Assembly (NCBI RefSeq): GCF_004634385.1
Contig: NZ_CP037895.1
Location: 434,001 to 498,000, forward strand
Reading direction: 5' to 3'
DNA length: 64,000 bases
From: Thermaerobacter sp. FW80
Lineage (GTDB): Bacteria > Bacillota > Sulfobacillia > Thermaerobacterales > Thermaerobacteraceae
The translations under genes were made by a program, and so were the position numbers. Under the pieces are notes generated by a model, which saw nothing but the letters and a program-made list of their open reading frames with translations, had not been told where the DNA came from and ran no database searches. Shown piece after piece: positions 52,453 through 62,100 of the stretch (its first letter is position 1; each line of letters opens with the position of its first letter).

Positions 52453-54285
52453 CTAGACCAGCCGCCCGCGCAGACGCGAGCTGACCGCGTCGACCACCAG
52501 GACCGTGGCCAGGATCCCGAGCAGCACCATGCCGACGTTCTCCCAGTTGCGCAGCTGGACGTTGAAGATCAGCGAGGTGCCGATGCCGCCCGCGCCGATG
52601 ACGCCGACCACCGTCGCGGCCCGGATGTTGATCTCGAAGCGGTAGAGGGCGTACGAGAGGAACTCCGGGAGCACCTGGGGCAACACGCCGTGGCGGAAGG
52701 TCAACAGCGGCGACGCCCCCACGGCCTGCAGGGCCTCGATGGGATCGCGGTCCACGGCCTCCACCGCCTCGGCATACAGCTTGCCGACGGTGCCGATGGA
52801 GTGGAGCCCGACCGCCAGGACGCCGGCGAAGGGCGACGGCCCGACGGCCGCCATGAACACGATGGCCAGCACCAGCTCGGGGAAGGTGCGGATCGCGTCC
52901 AAGACCCCCTTGCCCACCACCGCGGCCGTCGCTGCCACGTTGCGCGCGGCCAGGAAGCCGAAGGGGATGGCGATCACCGCGGCGATCAAGGTGCCGAGGA
53001 ACGCGATCTGCAGGCTCTCGGCGACCCCCTCGAAGACCTTCCCCGCGTAGTCCCAATTGGGCGAGAGCAGTCCGCGGAAGACGGGCCCCGCGTCGCCGAC
53101 CAGGGCGAAGTCCATCCCGCGGAGCGCCCAGCCGTAGAGGGCCACCAGCGCCCCGATGCCCAGCCCGACCCGCCACCACGGCCGCCGCGGCGGCGGGGGC
53201 CAAGACGGCGGGCGGGACGACGAAGCGGTCCCAGTCCCCCCCGAACCCTGCCTGCCCGCCGCCGTCGCAGCGGCCCCAGTCCCCGCGTCGCCCGCGACCT
53301 CGGCCGGACGCGTGGGTTGGACCGCGGCCCCGTCCCGGGGAAGCGCGGCGCCCTGGGGCCATCGCGCCAGGCCGGGTTCCTCCGCCAGGACCACCCGGTC
53401 GCCGGCGCCCGGCGCGGCGGCCCCCTCCACCAGCCGCTGCCGCCACCGGGTGCTGATCCAGTCGACCAGCACCACCAGCGCGAAGAGCATGATCACGATG
53501 GCCATCAGCCGGTCGTACCGGAAGAACGTCAGCTGGGTCATCATCGTGGAGCCGATGCCGCCGGCGCCGACCAGACCGAGGACGGTGGAGGTGCGCAGGT
53601 TGATCTCGAACATGAACAGGGTGTAGGCGATGAAGTGCGGCAACACCTGGGGGACCACCGCGTAGACGACCCGCGCCAGGCGGGAGGCGCCCACCGCGTC
53701 GAGGGCCTCCAGGGGGCCGGGGTCGATGGCCTCCACGGACTCGCTGACCAGCTTGGCCACGATGCCGGTGGAGAAGAGGGTCAGGGCCAACACGCCGGCG
53801 GTGGGACCGATGCCGACGGCCGGCACCAGCAGCGCGGCCCACACCAGGTCGGGGATGGAGCGGACCAGGTTCATCACCGCGCGGGAGACCTGGTACAGCC
53901 ACCCCGTGCCGGCCACGTTGCGGGCCGCCAGCAGGCTCAGCGGCACCGCCAGGATGGCGCCCAGGGTGGTCCCCAGCAGGGCGAGCCGCAAGGTCTCCAG
54001 CAGTGGACCCAGCGTCTCGGGCAGGTACTCCCACTCGGGCGGCCACATGCGACGCAGCATGCGGCCGACGGTGTCGATGCCCTCCCACAGGCTGCGGAGG
54101 TTGACATCGGTGCCGGCGGAGCTCCACAGGTAGAGGACGACCAGCACCACCAACCAGAAGACGGTCTCGACCCGCCCGCGCAGGGCACGAGCCCAGGCCG
54201 GCCGGCCAGGGCCGCTGGGGCCCGGATCGGGGTCGGCCGCCGCTCCCCTGGGACTCGTCCCGCCCACGTCCCGCGGCGCCGTCAC
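52453..54285 (-). CDS. phnE: Phosphonate-type ABC permease, two PhnE units fused
   Basis: 610 residues made of two homologous permeases in one chain. Each half has six helices and an EAL/ExxxAxG-type coupling loop ([21 protein letters not shown] and [20 protein letters not shown]). Each half also shows a [13 protein letters not shown]-like segment. A 70-residue Pro/Gly linker joins them. Normally PhnE works as a dimer or as two genes. It starts at GTG 54285, overlapping the phnC stop. Confidence 0.9.
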   Translation of the reverse strand: MTAPRDVGGTSPRGAAADPDPGPSGPGRPAWARALRGRVETVFWLVVLVVLYLWSSAGTDVNLRSLWEGIDTVGRMLRRMWPPEWEYLPETLGPLLETLRLALLGTTLGAILAVPLSLLAARNVAGTGWLYQVSRAVMNLVRSIPDLVWAALLVPAVGIGPTAGVLALTLFSTGIVAKLVSESVEAIDPGPLEALDAVGASRLARVVYAVVPQVLPHFIAYTLFMFEINLRTSTVLGLVGAGGIGSTMMTQLTFFRYDRLMAIVIMLFALVVLVDWISTRWRQRLVEGAAAPGAGDRVVLAEEPGLARWPQGAALPRDGAAVQPTRPAEVAGDAGTGAAATAAGRQGSGGTGTASSSRPPSWPPPPRRPWWRVGLGIGALVALYGWALRGMDFALVGDAGPVFRGLLSPNWDYAGKVFEGVAESLQIAFLGTLIAAVIAIPFGFLAARNVAATAAVVGKGVLDAIRTFPELVLAIVFMAAVGPSPFAGVLAVGLHSIGTVGKLYAEAVEAVDRDPIEALQAVGASPLLTFRHGVLPQVLPEFLSYALYRFEINIRAATVVGVIGAGGIGTSLIFNVQLRNWENVGMVLLGILATVLVVDAVSSRLRGRLV

Positions 54286-55142
54286 CGGCGGTCCCCCTCC
54301 CCCTGGGCGGGCACGGCACCGACGGCGCCCTGGCCCGTACCCAGCGCCACCCCTTCGGCGCCGCCCCGGAAGTCCTCCGCGCGGACCGGCCGCCCGTAGA
54401 TCTCCTCGAAGGTCCTCTCGGTCACCGTCGCTGCGGGACCGTCGAAGACCACCTCGCCGTTGCGCATGCCGATGATGCGGTCGGCGTACGTCAGGGCCAG
54501 GTCGATGAAGTGCAGGTTGACGATGGTGGTGATCCCGTCCTCCCGGTTGATGCGGCGCAGGTCGCGCATCACCGCGTGGGAGGTGGGCGGATCGAGGCTC
54601 GCCACGGGTTCGTCGGCCAGGATGATCTTGGGACGCTGGCAGAGGGCCCGGGCGATGGCCACCCGCTGCTGCTGGCCGCCGGACAGCTGGTCGGCGCGCA
54701 CCCACGCCTTGTCGACGATGCCCACGCGCGCCAGGCACTCCAGGGCCAGCTCGACGTCCTCCCGCGGGAACCAGCCCAGCAGCGCCCGCCAGGCGGGGGT
54801 ATGGGCCAAGCGGCCGGCCAGCACGTTCTTGATCACGGACGAGCGCTTGACCAGGTTGAAGGTCTGGAAGATCATGCCGATGCGCGACCGCAGGCGCCGC
54901 AACTCGGGTCCCTTGAGCTTGCCCACGTCGACGCCGTCCACCAGGACCTGGCCCTCGGTGGGTTCGACCAGCCGGTTGATGCACCGGAGCAGCGTGGACT
55001 TGCCGGCACCGCTCAGGCCCACAATGACCACGAACTCGCCCGGGTTGATCTTGAGGGACACGTCCCGCAGCGCCCGCACGCCGCCCGGGTAGACCTTGCT
55101 CACGCGTCGGAACTCGATCAACGGGTTCACCTTGCCGTCCAT
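54282..55142 (-). CDS. phnC: Phosphonate-type ABC transporter ATPase
   Basis: Walker [11 protein letters not shown]-loop FQTFNLV, signature [15 protein letters not shown], Walker [13 protein letters not shown], and switch His in [10 protein letters not shown]. The [13 protein letters not shown] segment is typical of PhnC. The 40-residue tail is nonconserved. It overlaps phnE by GTGA and lies 12 bases after phnD. Confidence 0.94.
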   Translation of the reverse strand: MDGKVNPLIEFRRVSKVYPGGVRALRDVSLKINPGEFVVIVGLSGAGKSTLLRCINRLVEPTEGQVLVDGVDVGKLKGPELRRLRSRIGMIFQTFNLVKRSSVIKNVLAGRLAHTPAWRALLGWFPREDVELALECLARVGIVDKAWVRADQLSGGQQQRVAIARALCQRPKIILADEPVASLDPPTSHAVMRDLRRINREDGITTIVNLHFIDLALTYADRIIGMRNGEVVFDGPAATVTERTFEEIYGRPVRAEDFRGGAEGVALGTGQGAVGAVPAQGEGDRR

Positions 55143-55154
55143 GCTCTGCGCCCG

Positions 55155-56096
55155 TCAGTCGGCCAGTTCCTCCAGATCGATGCCCATGTCCTTCGCCACG
55201 CTGCGGATGATGTCGAAGTCGTCATCCTGGGCGTCGGTCAGCCCCTCGATCTCGTAGATGTCGAACAGCACCTTCTTGCCCTCTTCCGTCTGGGCGATCT
55301 TGACGAAGGCGTCGTGGATGCGGCGCTTCAGGTCGTCGCTCAACCAGCTGACCACCGAGATGGTGTCGTTGGGGATGGGATCGCTGTAGGCGATGACCTT
55401 GACCTTGTCCATGACGTCGGGGTAGTCCTTCTGGAGCAGCGTCCGCGCGTCCTCGAAGCTGGCACCGGCGTCCGTCTGCCTGTTGTACACGCTGAGCACG
55501 GCGGCGTCGTGGCTCCCGGCCATCACCGGCTGGATGTCCTTCTCCGGGTCGATGCCGTTGCGCTTGAGCACGTGCGCCGCGAAGAGGTACCCCGAGGTCG
55601 ACGCGGGGTCCACGAAGGCGAACTTCTTCCCCTTCAGCTGCTGCAGGTCGGTGATGCCGCTGTCGGCATGGACGAAGATCTGCGCCCGGTAGCTGTCCTC
55701 CCCCTGGCGGACGGTCTTGAACATCACCTCGACCGGATCGCCGCGGTCCTTGGCGATGACGTAGGCGAAGGGGTTGAGGAACCCGATGTGGACCTGCTCG
55801 GCCGCCATGGCCTCGACGAGGCCGATGAAGTTGGTCGAGACGAAGACCTCGACGGGGATGCCGAGCTCCTTGGAGAGCATCTCCCCCAGCGGCTCCGCCG
55901 TCTCCTGAAGCGTCGTGGCGTTCTGGGACGGGACGAACCCCATCACCAGCTCCTCCGGGTCCTTCGCCTGGGGCTGCCCCTCCTGGCCGCCCTGGCCCTC
56001 CTGCGCCTGCTGGCCGCCGCCACCGCAAGCGGCGAGGACGAAGGAGGCAACCAGGAGCAACGCAACGAGGAGCGACGCGCCTCTGCGCTTCGGCAC
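55155..56096 (-). CDS. phnD: Phosphonate-type substrate-binding lipoprotein
   Basis: A lipobox (SFVLAACGGGG) anchors it outside the membrane. LVMGFVPSQNATTLQETAEP, then VHIGFLNPFAYVIAKDRG and FVDPASTSGYLFAAHVL are PhnD/PtxB signatures. A Gln/Gly spacer follows the Cys. A GGACGAACC word encodes part of GFVPSQ. GTG start at 56096 with GGGGGTGG upstream. Substrate may be phosphonate, phosphite or a related anion. Confidence 0.92.
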   Translation of the reverse strand: MPKRRGASLLVALLLVASFVLAACGGGGQQAQEGQGGQEGQPQAKDPEELVMGFVPSQNATTLQETAEPLGEMLSKELGIPVEVFVSTNFIGLVEAMAAEQVHIGFLNPFAYVIAKDRGDPVEVMFKTVRQGEDSYRAQIFVHADSGITDLQQLKGKKFAFVDPASTSGYLFAAHVLKRNGIDPEKDIQPVMAGSHDAAVLSVYNRQTDAGASFEDARTLLQKDYPDVMDKVKVIAYSDPIPNDTISVVSWLSDDLKRRIHDAFVKIAQTEEGKKVLFDIYEIEGLTDAQDDDFDIIRSVAKDMGIDLEELAD

Positions 56097-56623
56097 CTGC
56101 GGCCCACCCCCTGGAATGGACGCTTGATGGGGCCACCGGCCCGGCCACCGCCGGCGACCCGGCTGCCTCTGCGTCGGGCCCTCCAAGCCCACAAGAGGAT
56201 TATCGACGGAAGCTCCACTTCCTCCCGCCGCGGACGCGAATCTCCTGCCGCGGGCACGAATGCGTGCCGGCCTTCGGACCGCCCCGTTCGGACCGTCCCG
56301 CACGGCGGAGCCGGTGCGCCAGCCTGGCCCGCCGGCCGGCACCGACGGACGCGACGCCGCGACGGATCCCCCGTCGCCGGGCGGATGGCACGATGGCCGA
56401 CCCCGTCTCCCCCAGCCGGCTTGCAGGTCCGCACCGCGCGGTTCGCGGGGGGCCGCCGGCGTCGCCGCGGCGCTGCGCCGGGCGCGATGCCCGTGGTCCT
56501 GGATCGCCACTGCCACTTGCATCAAGTCATCGATCGTTGCTAGAAAGGAGACACCTCGTCCCGCCGGTCCGGCGGATGGTACGGCTCGAACGGCGGCGAG
56601 GTGCCCCAGGACGGAAGCGGGGG
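56097..56623. other. Divergent gap phnD-modA
   Basis: It contains a GATAAT box near 56201 facing phnD and a TTGCAT-N17-CTAGAA box (56517-56545) facing modA, followed by AAAGGAG. No gene is seen; a molybdate or phosphate control site is plausible but not recognised. Confidence 0.45.
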
Positions 56624-57469
56624 ATGGTCGTGTCCTACCGGATCCGCCCGCGCCCGGCCCGCGTCGCCGGCGCGCTCCTCCTCGTGCTCCTGGCCGCTGG
56701 GGGCGTCACCGCCTGTCAGGCCGCACCGAGCTCCCCAGGGCCGGTGCCGGGCCAGGACGCCGCCGCAGCCCGACCGGTGGAGGTGCTGGTGTCGGCCGCC
56801 GCCTCGCTCCAGGACGCCCTGCGCGAGGCCATGGCGGACTTCGGCCGGGATCACCCGGCGATCCGCGTGCGCTTCAACTTCGGCTCCTCGGGGGCCCTGG
56901 CCCAGCAGATCGAGGCCGGAGCGCCGGCCGACGTCTTCATCGCCGCCGGCCAGCAGCCCATGGACCGGCTGGTCGAGAAGGGTCTGGTCGACCGCGACGC
57001 CGTGCGCGTCCTCGCCCGCAACCGCATCGTCCTCATCGTCCCGCGGGGTGAGGCCGGGCGTGTACGGGGGTGGCAGGACCTGACCGCGGAAGAGGTCCGC
57101 CGCATAGCCATCGGCGACCCCGCCCACGTGCCGGCCGGCCAGTACGGCCGCCAGGTGCTGGAGCACCTGGGCCTGTGGGCGAGGGTGAACGCCAAGCTGG
57201 TCCTGGACCAGGACGTGCGGGAGGTGCTCCACCACGTGGCGGCGGGTGAGGCCCAGGCGGGCATCGTGTACCAGACCGACGCGGCCACGTCTGACCGGGT
57301 CGCGGTCGTCGCCGAGGCCCCGCCCGGCAGCCATCGGCCGGTGGTCTATCCCATGGCCGTGCTCAAGGACTCCCGCCACCCCGCCGAGGCCGCGGCCGTG
57401 GTCGAGTTCCTCCTCTCCGCCCGCAGCCAGGCGGTGCTGCAGCGCCACGGCTTCCTGCCGCCGCGCTGA
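56624..57469 (+). CDS. modA: Molybdate-binding lipoprotein ModA
   Basis: Periplasmic-type binding protein of the molybdate ABC importer. Signal peptide with lipobox (LAAGGVTACQA), then VLVSAAASLQDAL, FNFGSSGALAQQIEAGAPAD, IAAGQQPMD and AAGEAQAGIVYQTDA, which carry the oxyanion-binding Ser and Tyr positions. The ATG at 56624 has a weak AAGCGGGGG site. Confidence 0.93.
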   Translation: MVVSYRIRPRPARVAGALLLVLLAAGGVTACQAAPSSPGPVPGQDAAAARPVEVLVSAAASLQDALREAMADFGRDHPAIRVRFNFGSSGALAQQIEAGAPADVFIAAGQQPMDRLVEKGLVDRDAVRVLARNRIVLIVPRGEAGRVRGWQDLTAEEVRRIAIGDPAHVPAGQYGRQVLEHLGLWARVNAKLVLDQDVREVLHHVAAGEAQAGIVYQTDAATSDRVAVVAEAPPGSHRPVVYPMAVLKDSRHPAEAAAVVEFLLSARSQAVLQRHGFLPPR

Positions 57470-57502
57470 GGGAAGCCGAGGCGTGAGGGAAACCGAGGTG
57501 AG

Positions 57503-58204
57503 ATGGTGGACGGCCCGGAGCTCGGGGTCACCCTGCGCATCTCCCTGGCCATCGTCGTCGGCGCCACGGCCCTGGTGGTAGCCGCGGGGCTGCCGCTGGC
57601 GGTGGCGCTGGCCCGGCCGGGGTGGCGGGGCCGGGGCCTCGTGGACATCCTGGTGACCCTGCCGCTGGCCCTGCCCCCCACCGTCCTGGGCTTCTACCTG
57701 CTCCAACTCATCGGCCGCACCGGCCCCGTCGGCTGGCTGACGGAAAGGCTCTTCGGCGGCACCCTGGTCTTCACCCCGGCGGCCGCCGTGCTGGCCGCAG
57801 CCGTGGTGGGCCTCCCCCTCTTCGTGCAACCCGCCCGCGCGGCCCTGGAAGAGGTCCCGGCGGAGGTCCACGAGGCGGCGGCCATCGACGGGGCCACGGG
57901 CTGGGACCACCTGCGCTTCATCACCCTGCCCCTGGCGTGGCGCGGCATCGTCACCGGGGTGCTCCTGGCCTTCACCCGCTCGCTGGGCGAGTTCGGTGCG
58001 ACCCTGATGGTGGCGGGGAACATCCCGGGGTCCACCCAGACGCTGTCCCTGGCCATCTACAGCGCCGTGCAGGCAGGCCGGGAAGACGTGGCCGGGCGGC
58101 TCGCCCTGCTGTTGACCGCCGTCGCGGCCCTGTCCCTCTGGGCGGGCACCCGCTGGCGGCGCAGGGCCCATGGGCCGGCGGCCGAGAGGAGGATGTGGCT
58201 GTGA
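57503..58204 (+). CDS. modB: Molybdate ABC permease ModB
   Basis: Five to six membrane helices; PLALPPTVLGFYLL and the coupling loop EAAAIDGATGWDHLRFITLP followed by TRSLGEFGATLMVAGN are diagnostic. It ends in a GTGA overlap with the regulator gene. No modC ATPase follows. Confidence 0.93.
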   Translation: MVDGPELGVTLRISLAIVVGATALVVAAGLPLAVALARPGWRGRGLVDILVTLPLALPPTVLGFYLLQLIGRTGPVGWLTERLFGGTLVFTPAAAVLAAAVVGLPLFVQPARAALEEVPAEVHEAAAIDGATGWDHLRFITLPLAWRGIVTGVLLAFTRSLGEFGATLMVAGNIPGSTQTLSLAIYSAVQAGREDVAGRLALLLTAVAALSLWAGTRWRRRAHGPAAERRMWL

Positions 58205-59352
58205 GCGGGCGGCTGCGGAACCGGGTGCGGGAGGCGCGGTTTCGCCTGGGGCTCAGCCAGCAGGAGCTGGCGGCGCGGACGGGCGTCACCCGCCAGGCCA
58301 TCGGCGCCATCGAAGCGGGGACGATGGCCCCGTCCGCGGCGGTGGCGCTGCGCCTGGCCCGGGCCCTGGGGTGCCGGGTGGAAGACCTCTTCTGGTTGGA
58401 TGAAGAGCCTCCGGAGATCGAGGCCGAGGTCGTGACGATCGATCCCGGCGAGACGGAGCCGGCCCCAGGACCAACGCCCGTCCGCTGCGCCCTGGCCCGC
58501 GTGGGCGGCCGCTGGGTGGCCCACCCCTTGCGGGGAGAGCGGGCCTTTGCGACGGAGCTGGTCCCCGCCGACGGCCTGGCCCGGCCGGGTTCCTCCCCCC
58601 GGCGCTGGCGGGTGCGCCTGCTGGACCGGCCGGAGGACCTGGCACGAACGGTGGTCATCGCCGGTTGCTCCCCGGAGCTCTCCCTCTGGGCCCGGGCCGC
58701 CGAGACCACCCACCCGGGCCTGCGGGTGCGACGCCTGTTCGCCAACAGCGTCACCGCCCTCCACCTGCTCCGGCAGGGCGCCGTCCACGCGGCCGGCGTC
58801 CACCTGGTGGACCCCACGACGGGGGAGGAGAACGCCCCCTTCGCCCGTCGCCTGCTGGGCGGCCAGCCCGTCGTCCTCGTCCACCTCGGGGTGTGGGAGG
58901 AGGGGCTCGTGGTGGCCCCGGGCAATCCCCTGGGCGTGCGGGGGGTGACCGACCTCGCCCGGCCCGGCGTGGCGATCGTCAACCGCGAGCCGGGCGCGGG
59001 CGCACGGCTGTTACTCGAGCAGTGCCTGGCCCAGGCGGGCGTGCCGCCGGCGGCGGTGGCCGGGTTCGACCGCGAGGTACCCGGCCACCTGGAGGTGGCG
59101 CGGGCCGTCGCCGGCGGACAAGCCGACGCGGGGGTCAGCACGGCGTCGGTGGCGGCCGCCTACGGCCTCGGGTTCGTCCCGTTGCGGGCCGTGCGCTACG
59201 ATCTGGTGGTGCGCCGGGAGTACCTGGACGAACCGGCGGTCCAGGCGCTGCTGGGCACCCTCGACAACCGGTGGGTCCGGGCCCAGCTCGCCGCCCTGGG
59301 CGGCTACGACACGACGCGGACGGGCGAGGTGGTCGCCGAGCTGGCCGGCTAG
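58201..59352 (+). CDS. HTH regulator fused to periplasmic-binding-like domain
   Basis: Residues 1-65 are an XRE-type helix-turn-helix (LGLSQQELAARTGVTRQAIG). The remainder resembles a PBP-like ligand domain (VVIAGCSPELSL, ANSVTALHLLRQGAVHAAGVH, VAIVNREPGAGARLLLEQCL). Such proteins are usually encoded beside molybdate transport genes and are thought to sense molybdate or molybdopterin. Two GGTTCGTCC words lie in opposite orientation 55 bases apart near the end. Translation is coupled to modB. Confidence 0.88.
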   Translation: MSGRLRNRVREARFRLGLSQQELAARTGVTRQAIGAIEAGTMAPSAAVALRLARALGCRVEDLFWLDEEPPEIEAEVVTIDPGETEPAPGPTPVRCALARVGGRWVAHPLRGERAFATELVPADGLARPGSSPRRWRVRLLDRPEDLARTVVIAGCSPELSLWARAAETTHPGLRVRRLFANSVTALHLLRQGAVHAAGVHLVDPTTGEENAPFARRLLGGQPVVLVHLGVWEEGLVVAPGNPLGVRGVTDLARPGVAIVNREPGAGARLLLEQCLAQAGVPPAAVAGFDREVPGHLEVARAVAGGQADAGVSTASVAAAYGLGFVPLRAVRYDLVVRREYLDEPAVQALLGTLDNRWVRAQLAALGGYDTTRTGEVVAELAG

Positions 59353-59503
59353 GTCCGGCACCCGTGCCGCAGCCAGTCAGCGCCGCGACCTGGAGGAACC
59401 CGCCGCCGGTCCATGGGTTCACCCGGGTCGCCTCTCACGCCAACCCGGTCCCCGGAGCCGCCCGTCGCGGCGCCCGCCCGCGCTCCTCGGCCGAGCCCGC
59501 CCT

Positions 59504-60163
59504 TCAGTCCGTCCGCGCGACCCCAGCGGACGCCGGTTCGGGCTGCGGCTCAGGTTCCGGCTGGGGTTGCGGCTCGGGTTGCGGCTGAGGTTGCGGCTCG
59601 GGTTGCGGCTGGGGCTGCGGCTCGGGCTGCGGCTCGGGTTCCGGCGCCGGCCGCGGAGCAGGCTTCTTCGCCTTGGGCTCAGGTGCCGCCACGAACCGCA
59701 CCGCCTTGGCCTTCTTCACCGCGACGACGATCCACTGGCCCTCCCTGGCCTCCAGTCGAGCCTGTACCCGCTTCCAGGTGTACGGGGCCAGGTCGAACCC
59801 CTCGCGCGCCACGACGCGGAAGGCGTACTCGCCGCCGGCGGCGACGATCACGAACCCGTCCTCGTCGGCCACCAGCACCCCTTCCACGGTCTTCGACCGG
59901 GGTGCGGGAGCCTTCTTCCCGGGAGCCTTCCTTTCGGGAGTCTTCTCCCGCTGCTCGGTCCGGTCGCCGTCGTCCCGTTCCTGGTCGTGGCGCGCCTCTG
60001 CCTTCCCATCGACGACGACGGCCTTCCCTCGGGACGACGGGCCCGCGCCGGACTTGGACGACGCGTCCCCGCTGCGCTTGCCGCCCGCCAGGGCCAGGCC
60101 AGCCATGACGCTCACCAGCGTAGCCGCAAGCACAACCACGGCGAGCAGGCGTTTCCGACCCAC
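59504..60163 (-). CDS. Secreted or anchored Pro/Gln-repeat protein
   Basis: An N-terminal membrane/signal segment (LLAVVVLAATLVSVMAGLALA), a charged disordered stretch, one compact beta-rich domain (EGVLVADEDGFVIVAAGGEY, WIVVAVKKAKAVRFV; about 75 residues) and a C-terminal PEPQPQPQP repeat of about 45 residues that probably spans the wall. The GTG at 60163 follows GGGGGTGG. Function unknown. Confidence 0.65.
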   Translation of the reverse strand: MGRKRLLAVVVLAATLVSVMAGLALAGGKRSGDASSKSGAGPSSRGKAVVVDGKAEARHDQERDDGDRTEQREKTPERKAPGKKAPAPRSKTVEGVLVADEDGFVIVAAGGEYAFRVVAREGFDLAPYTWKRVQARLEAREGQWIVVAVKKAKAVRFVAAPEPKAKKPAPRPAPEPEPQPEPQPQPQPEPQPQPQPEPQPQPEPEPQPEPASAGVARTD

Positions 60164-60435
60164 TCTGACCACCCCCGCGGATGATGGAATCGACGATGCC
60201 ACTCACTTCAAAAGATCTTCGGCGCATCCCGCGGGAAGACATGGGCCACAAGTCCCAATTTCGTGGGACCACTCCACGACGCGCGCCCCGGTGGGCCTGG
60301 CAACGGCGCGTCGTTCCGCGTCGTTCGTGGGGGGTGGACGTCCTCTTCTCCCGCCCGGGCCGCAGGACCAGCCGCTGGCCGCACCGCCGTAGTCTGCGGG
60401 GTTGGAGTAAGACTGCAGCATTCGCGAGAGACAAA

Positions 60436-60464
60436 GGGGCCATACCCTGTGCGGGTATGGCCCC
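60436..60464 (-). terminator. Hairpin downstream of tRNA fragment
   Basis: GGGGCCATACCC pairs perfectly with GGGTATGGCCCC; on the minus strand it ends in TTT. It fits an old tRNA terminator. Confidence 0.6.
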
Positions 60465-60503
60465 AAAACGCTTGCCACGCTTGGCCTTCTTTTGTGGGCG
60501 TTC

Positions 60504-60540
60504 GGTGGGCGCGGGAGGACTCGAACCTCCGACCTCTTGA
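60504..60540 (-). pseudogene. 3' fragment of a tRNA gene
   Basis: On the minus strand GGTCGGAGGTTCGAGTCCTC plus CCGCGCCCACC gives a variable loop, a complete T arm and the 3' acceptor strand. No matching GGGCGCG acceptor or D arm lies upstream. It looks like an attachment-site scar or a tRNA cut by insertion. The flanking gap 60164-60794 otherwise holds the left end of the IS110-type element. Confidence 0.6.
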
Positions 60541-62100
60541 ATGTGAGTTCTCGGCCGGTTATCCCCCCTCGTGGGTTATAGTCCAAGCAGGTTTGGACCC
60601 CAATTTTCGCCAAGTTTCGTCAGGGCCGGAGGAGGTCCAATCCCTCCTCGCCGTGCGACGGCCTACGTGAGACCGACCCCTCCGGCACCTGGCGAATTCG
60701 CTACCAAACGGTTGCTAGGGCGTCGTGCCGTGAGCACCGGTTCCACGAGGGCACCGTTGGTGGCGATCGACATCCAGCCCGGGAGGTTTGGAGCATGCTG
60801 CGCGTCGGAATCGACCAGGGCAGCCAACATCACGACGTCTGCCTGGCTCCCGAGGGGCAGGCCCCTTCCTACCTCCGGGTCCCCAACGATGCCGACGGCC
60901 TGCAGGAACTGCTCGCAGCGATCCGGCGTCTGGAGCCGAACCCGGCGCAGGTTCACGTGGCCATCGAAGGTTCGGGGCAGGGGCTATTCGTCGCGGCCCT
61001 GCTCACCGCGGGCTTCCAGGTCTATCCCGTCAACCCCAAGGCGGTGGACCGCTACCGGGACCGCTTCTCCCCGGCCGGCAGCAAGGACGACCGCCGGGAT
61101 GCCCTGGTCCTGGCCGAGATCCTGCGCACGGACCGCCACCGCCTCCAGCCCCTGCGCCTGGAGAGCGAAACCCTACGCCAGCTCCGGGTGGTCTACAGCC
61201 ATCACCAGACCCTGGTGGAAGAACGCACCCGGCTTCTGAATCAGCTCACCGCCTGCCTGCGGGCTTACTACCCGCGGGCCCTGGAGCTGTTTGCCGACCT
61301 GGGCCGGCCGGTGGCCTGGGCCTTTTTGCGCGCCTTCCCGACCCCGGCTCACTTCGCCCGCGCCCGCCGGTCCCGGATCGAGAAGCTGTTGCGCCAGCAC
61401 CGTTACCCTGGCGTCGCCGCCAAGACCGCCGAACTGCTCGAGCTCGCTCGCAAGCCCCAACTCCCGGCCGATCCGGCCACCGTGGCCCTTTGGGCTCGCC
61501 GCATGCTCTTTCTGGTGGATCAGCTCGAAGCCGTTTGCCGCGAGCTCGAGGCCTGTCACCAGCAGTTGGAGACCCTCGTGCAGGCGCACCCGGACGGGGA
61601 TTTGTTTCGATCCATGAAAGGCATCGGCACGGTCCTGGCCGCCGGCCTGATCACCGTCTTCGGGGAGGACCGCCAGGCCGTCCCCAGCGTCCGCCCCGTC
61701 CAATGCCGGTCGGGGACGGCCCCGGTCACCGTCCGCAGCGGCAAGACCGTCCGGGTCCGTTTCCGTCGCGCTTGCAACAAGCAGGCTCGGAACACGGTCC
61801 AGCAGCTCGCCCAGCAGCTCATCCGGCACCACGACTGGGCCCGGGAGATCTACCAGGCCCACCGCGACCGAGGGCGTCACCATCATGAAGCCTTGCGCAT
61901 CGTGGCCCACCACGCCCTCCGGGTCCTCTTCGCCATGTGGCGGGATCGCCGGCCCTACAATGCCGCTGTGTTCGAGACCGCTCGTCGCCAGCGGCAACAG
62001 CCCAAGGCCGCGTAGCGCCCACGGGCACGTTCCTCAGCAGCCGCTTTGTCAAAGATCACATCCCCGACTACGGGGACTTGATCCTAGGGCGTCTCATCCC
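60541..62100 (+). mobile_element. IS110-type insertion sequence (ends approximate)
   Basis: A DEDD transposase gene flanked by about 250 bases of noncoding DNA on the left. IS110 elements lack terminal inverted repeats, so the ends cannot be fixed from one copy. The left noncoding part contains hairpins such as GAGGAGG/CCTCCTC (60629-60649) and is where a bridge RNA would be encoded in the IS110 group. Confidence 0.6.
60795..62015 (+). CDS. IS110-family transposase (DEDD recombinase)
   Basis: RuvC-like N-terminal domain: first Asp in RVGIDQGSQHHD, Glu in VAIEGSGQG, final Asp pair in SPAGSKDDRRDALVLAEIL. C-terminal Tnp20 domain: FRSMKGIGTVLAAGLITVFG, with the Ser of VPSVRPVQCRSGTAPVT as the probable catalytic Ser region. 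406 residues, apparently intact. GGAGG lies 10 bases before the ATG. The reading frame is less extreme in composition than host genes and lacks the GGTTCGTCC word. Confidence 0.92.
   Translation: MLRVGIDQGSQHHDVCLAPEGQAPSYLRVPNDADGLQELLAAIRRLEPNPAQVHVAIEGSGQGLFVAALLTAGFQVYPVNPKAVDRYRDRFSPAGSKDDRRDALVLAEILRTDRHRLQPLRLESETLRQLRVVYSHHQTLVEERTRLLNQLTACLRAYYPRALELFADLGRPVAWAFLRAFPTPAHFARARRSRIEKLLRQHRYPGVAAKTAELLELARKPQLPADPATVALWARRMLFLVDQLEAVCRELEACHQQLETLVQAHPDGDLFRSMKGIGTVLAAGLITVFGEDRQAVPSVRPVQCRSGTAPVTVRSGKTVRVRFRRACNKQARNTVQQLAQQLIRHHDWAREIYQAHRDRGRHHHEALRIVAHHALRVLFAMWRDRRPYNAAVFETARRQRQQPKAA

Noticed and set aside
60504-60580. Functional tRNA gene on the minus strand
   Set aside because: Only the T arm and 3' acceptor strand exist; no matching 5' acceptor or D arm is upstream.
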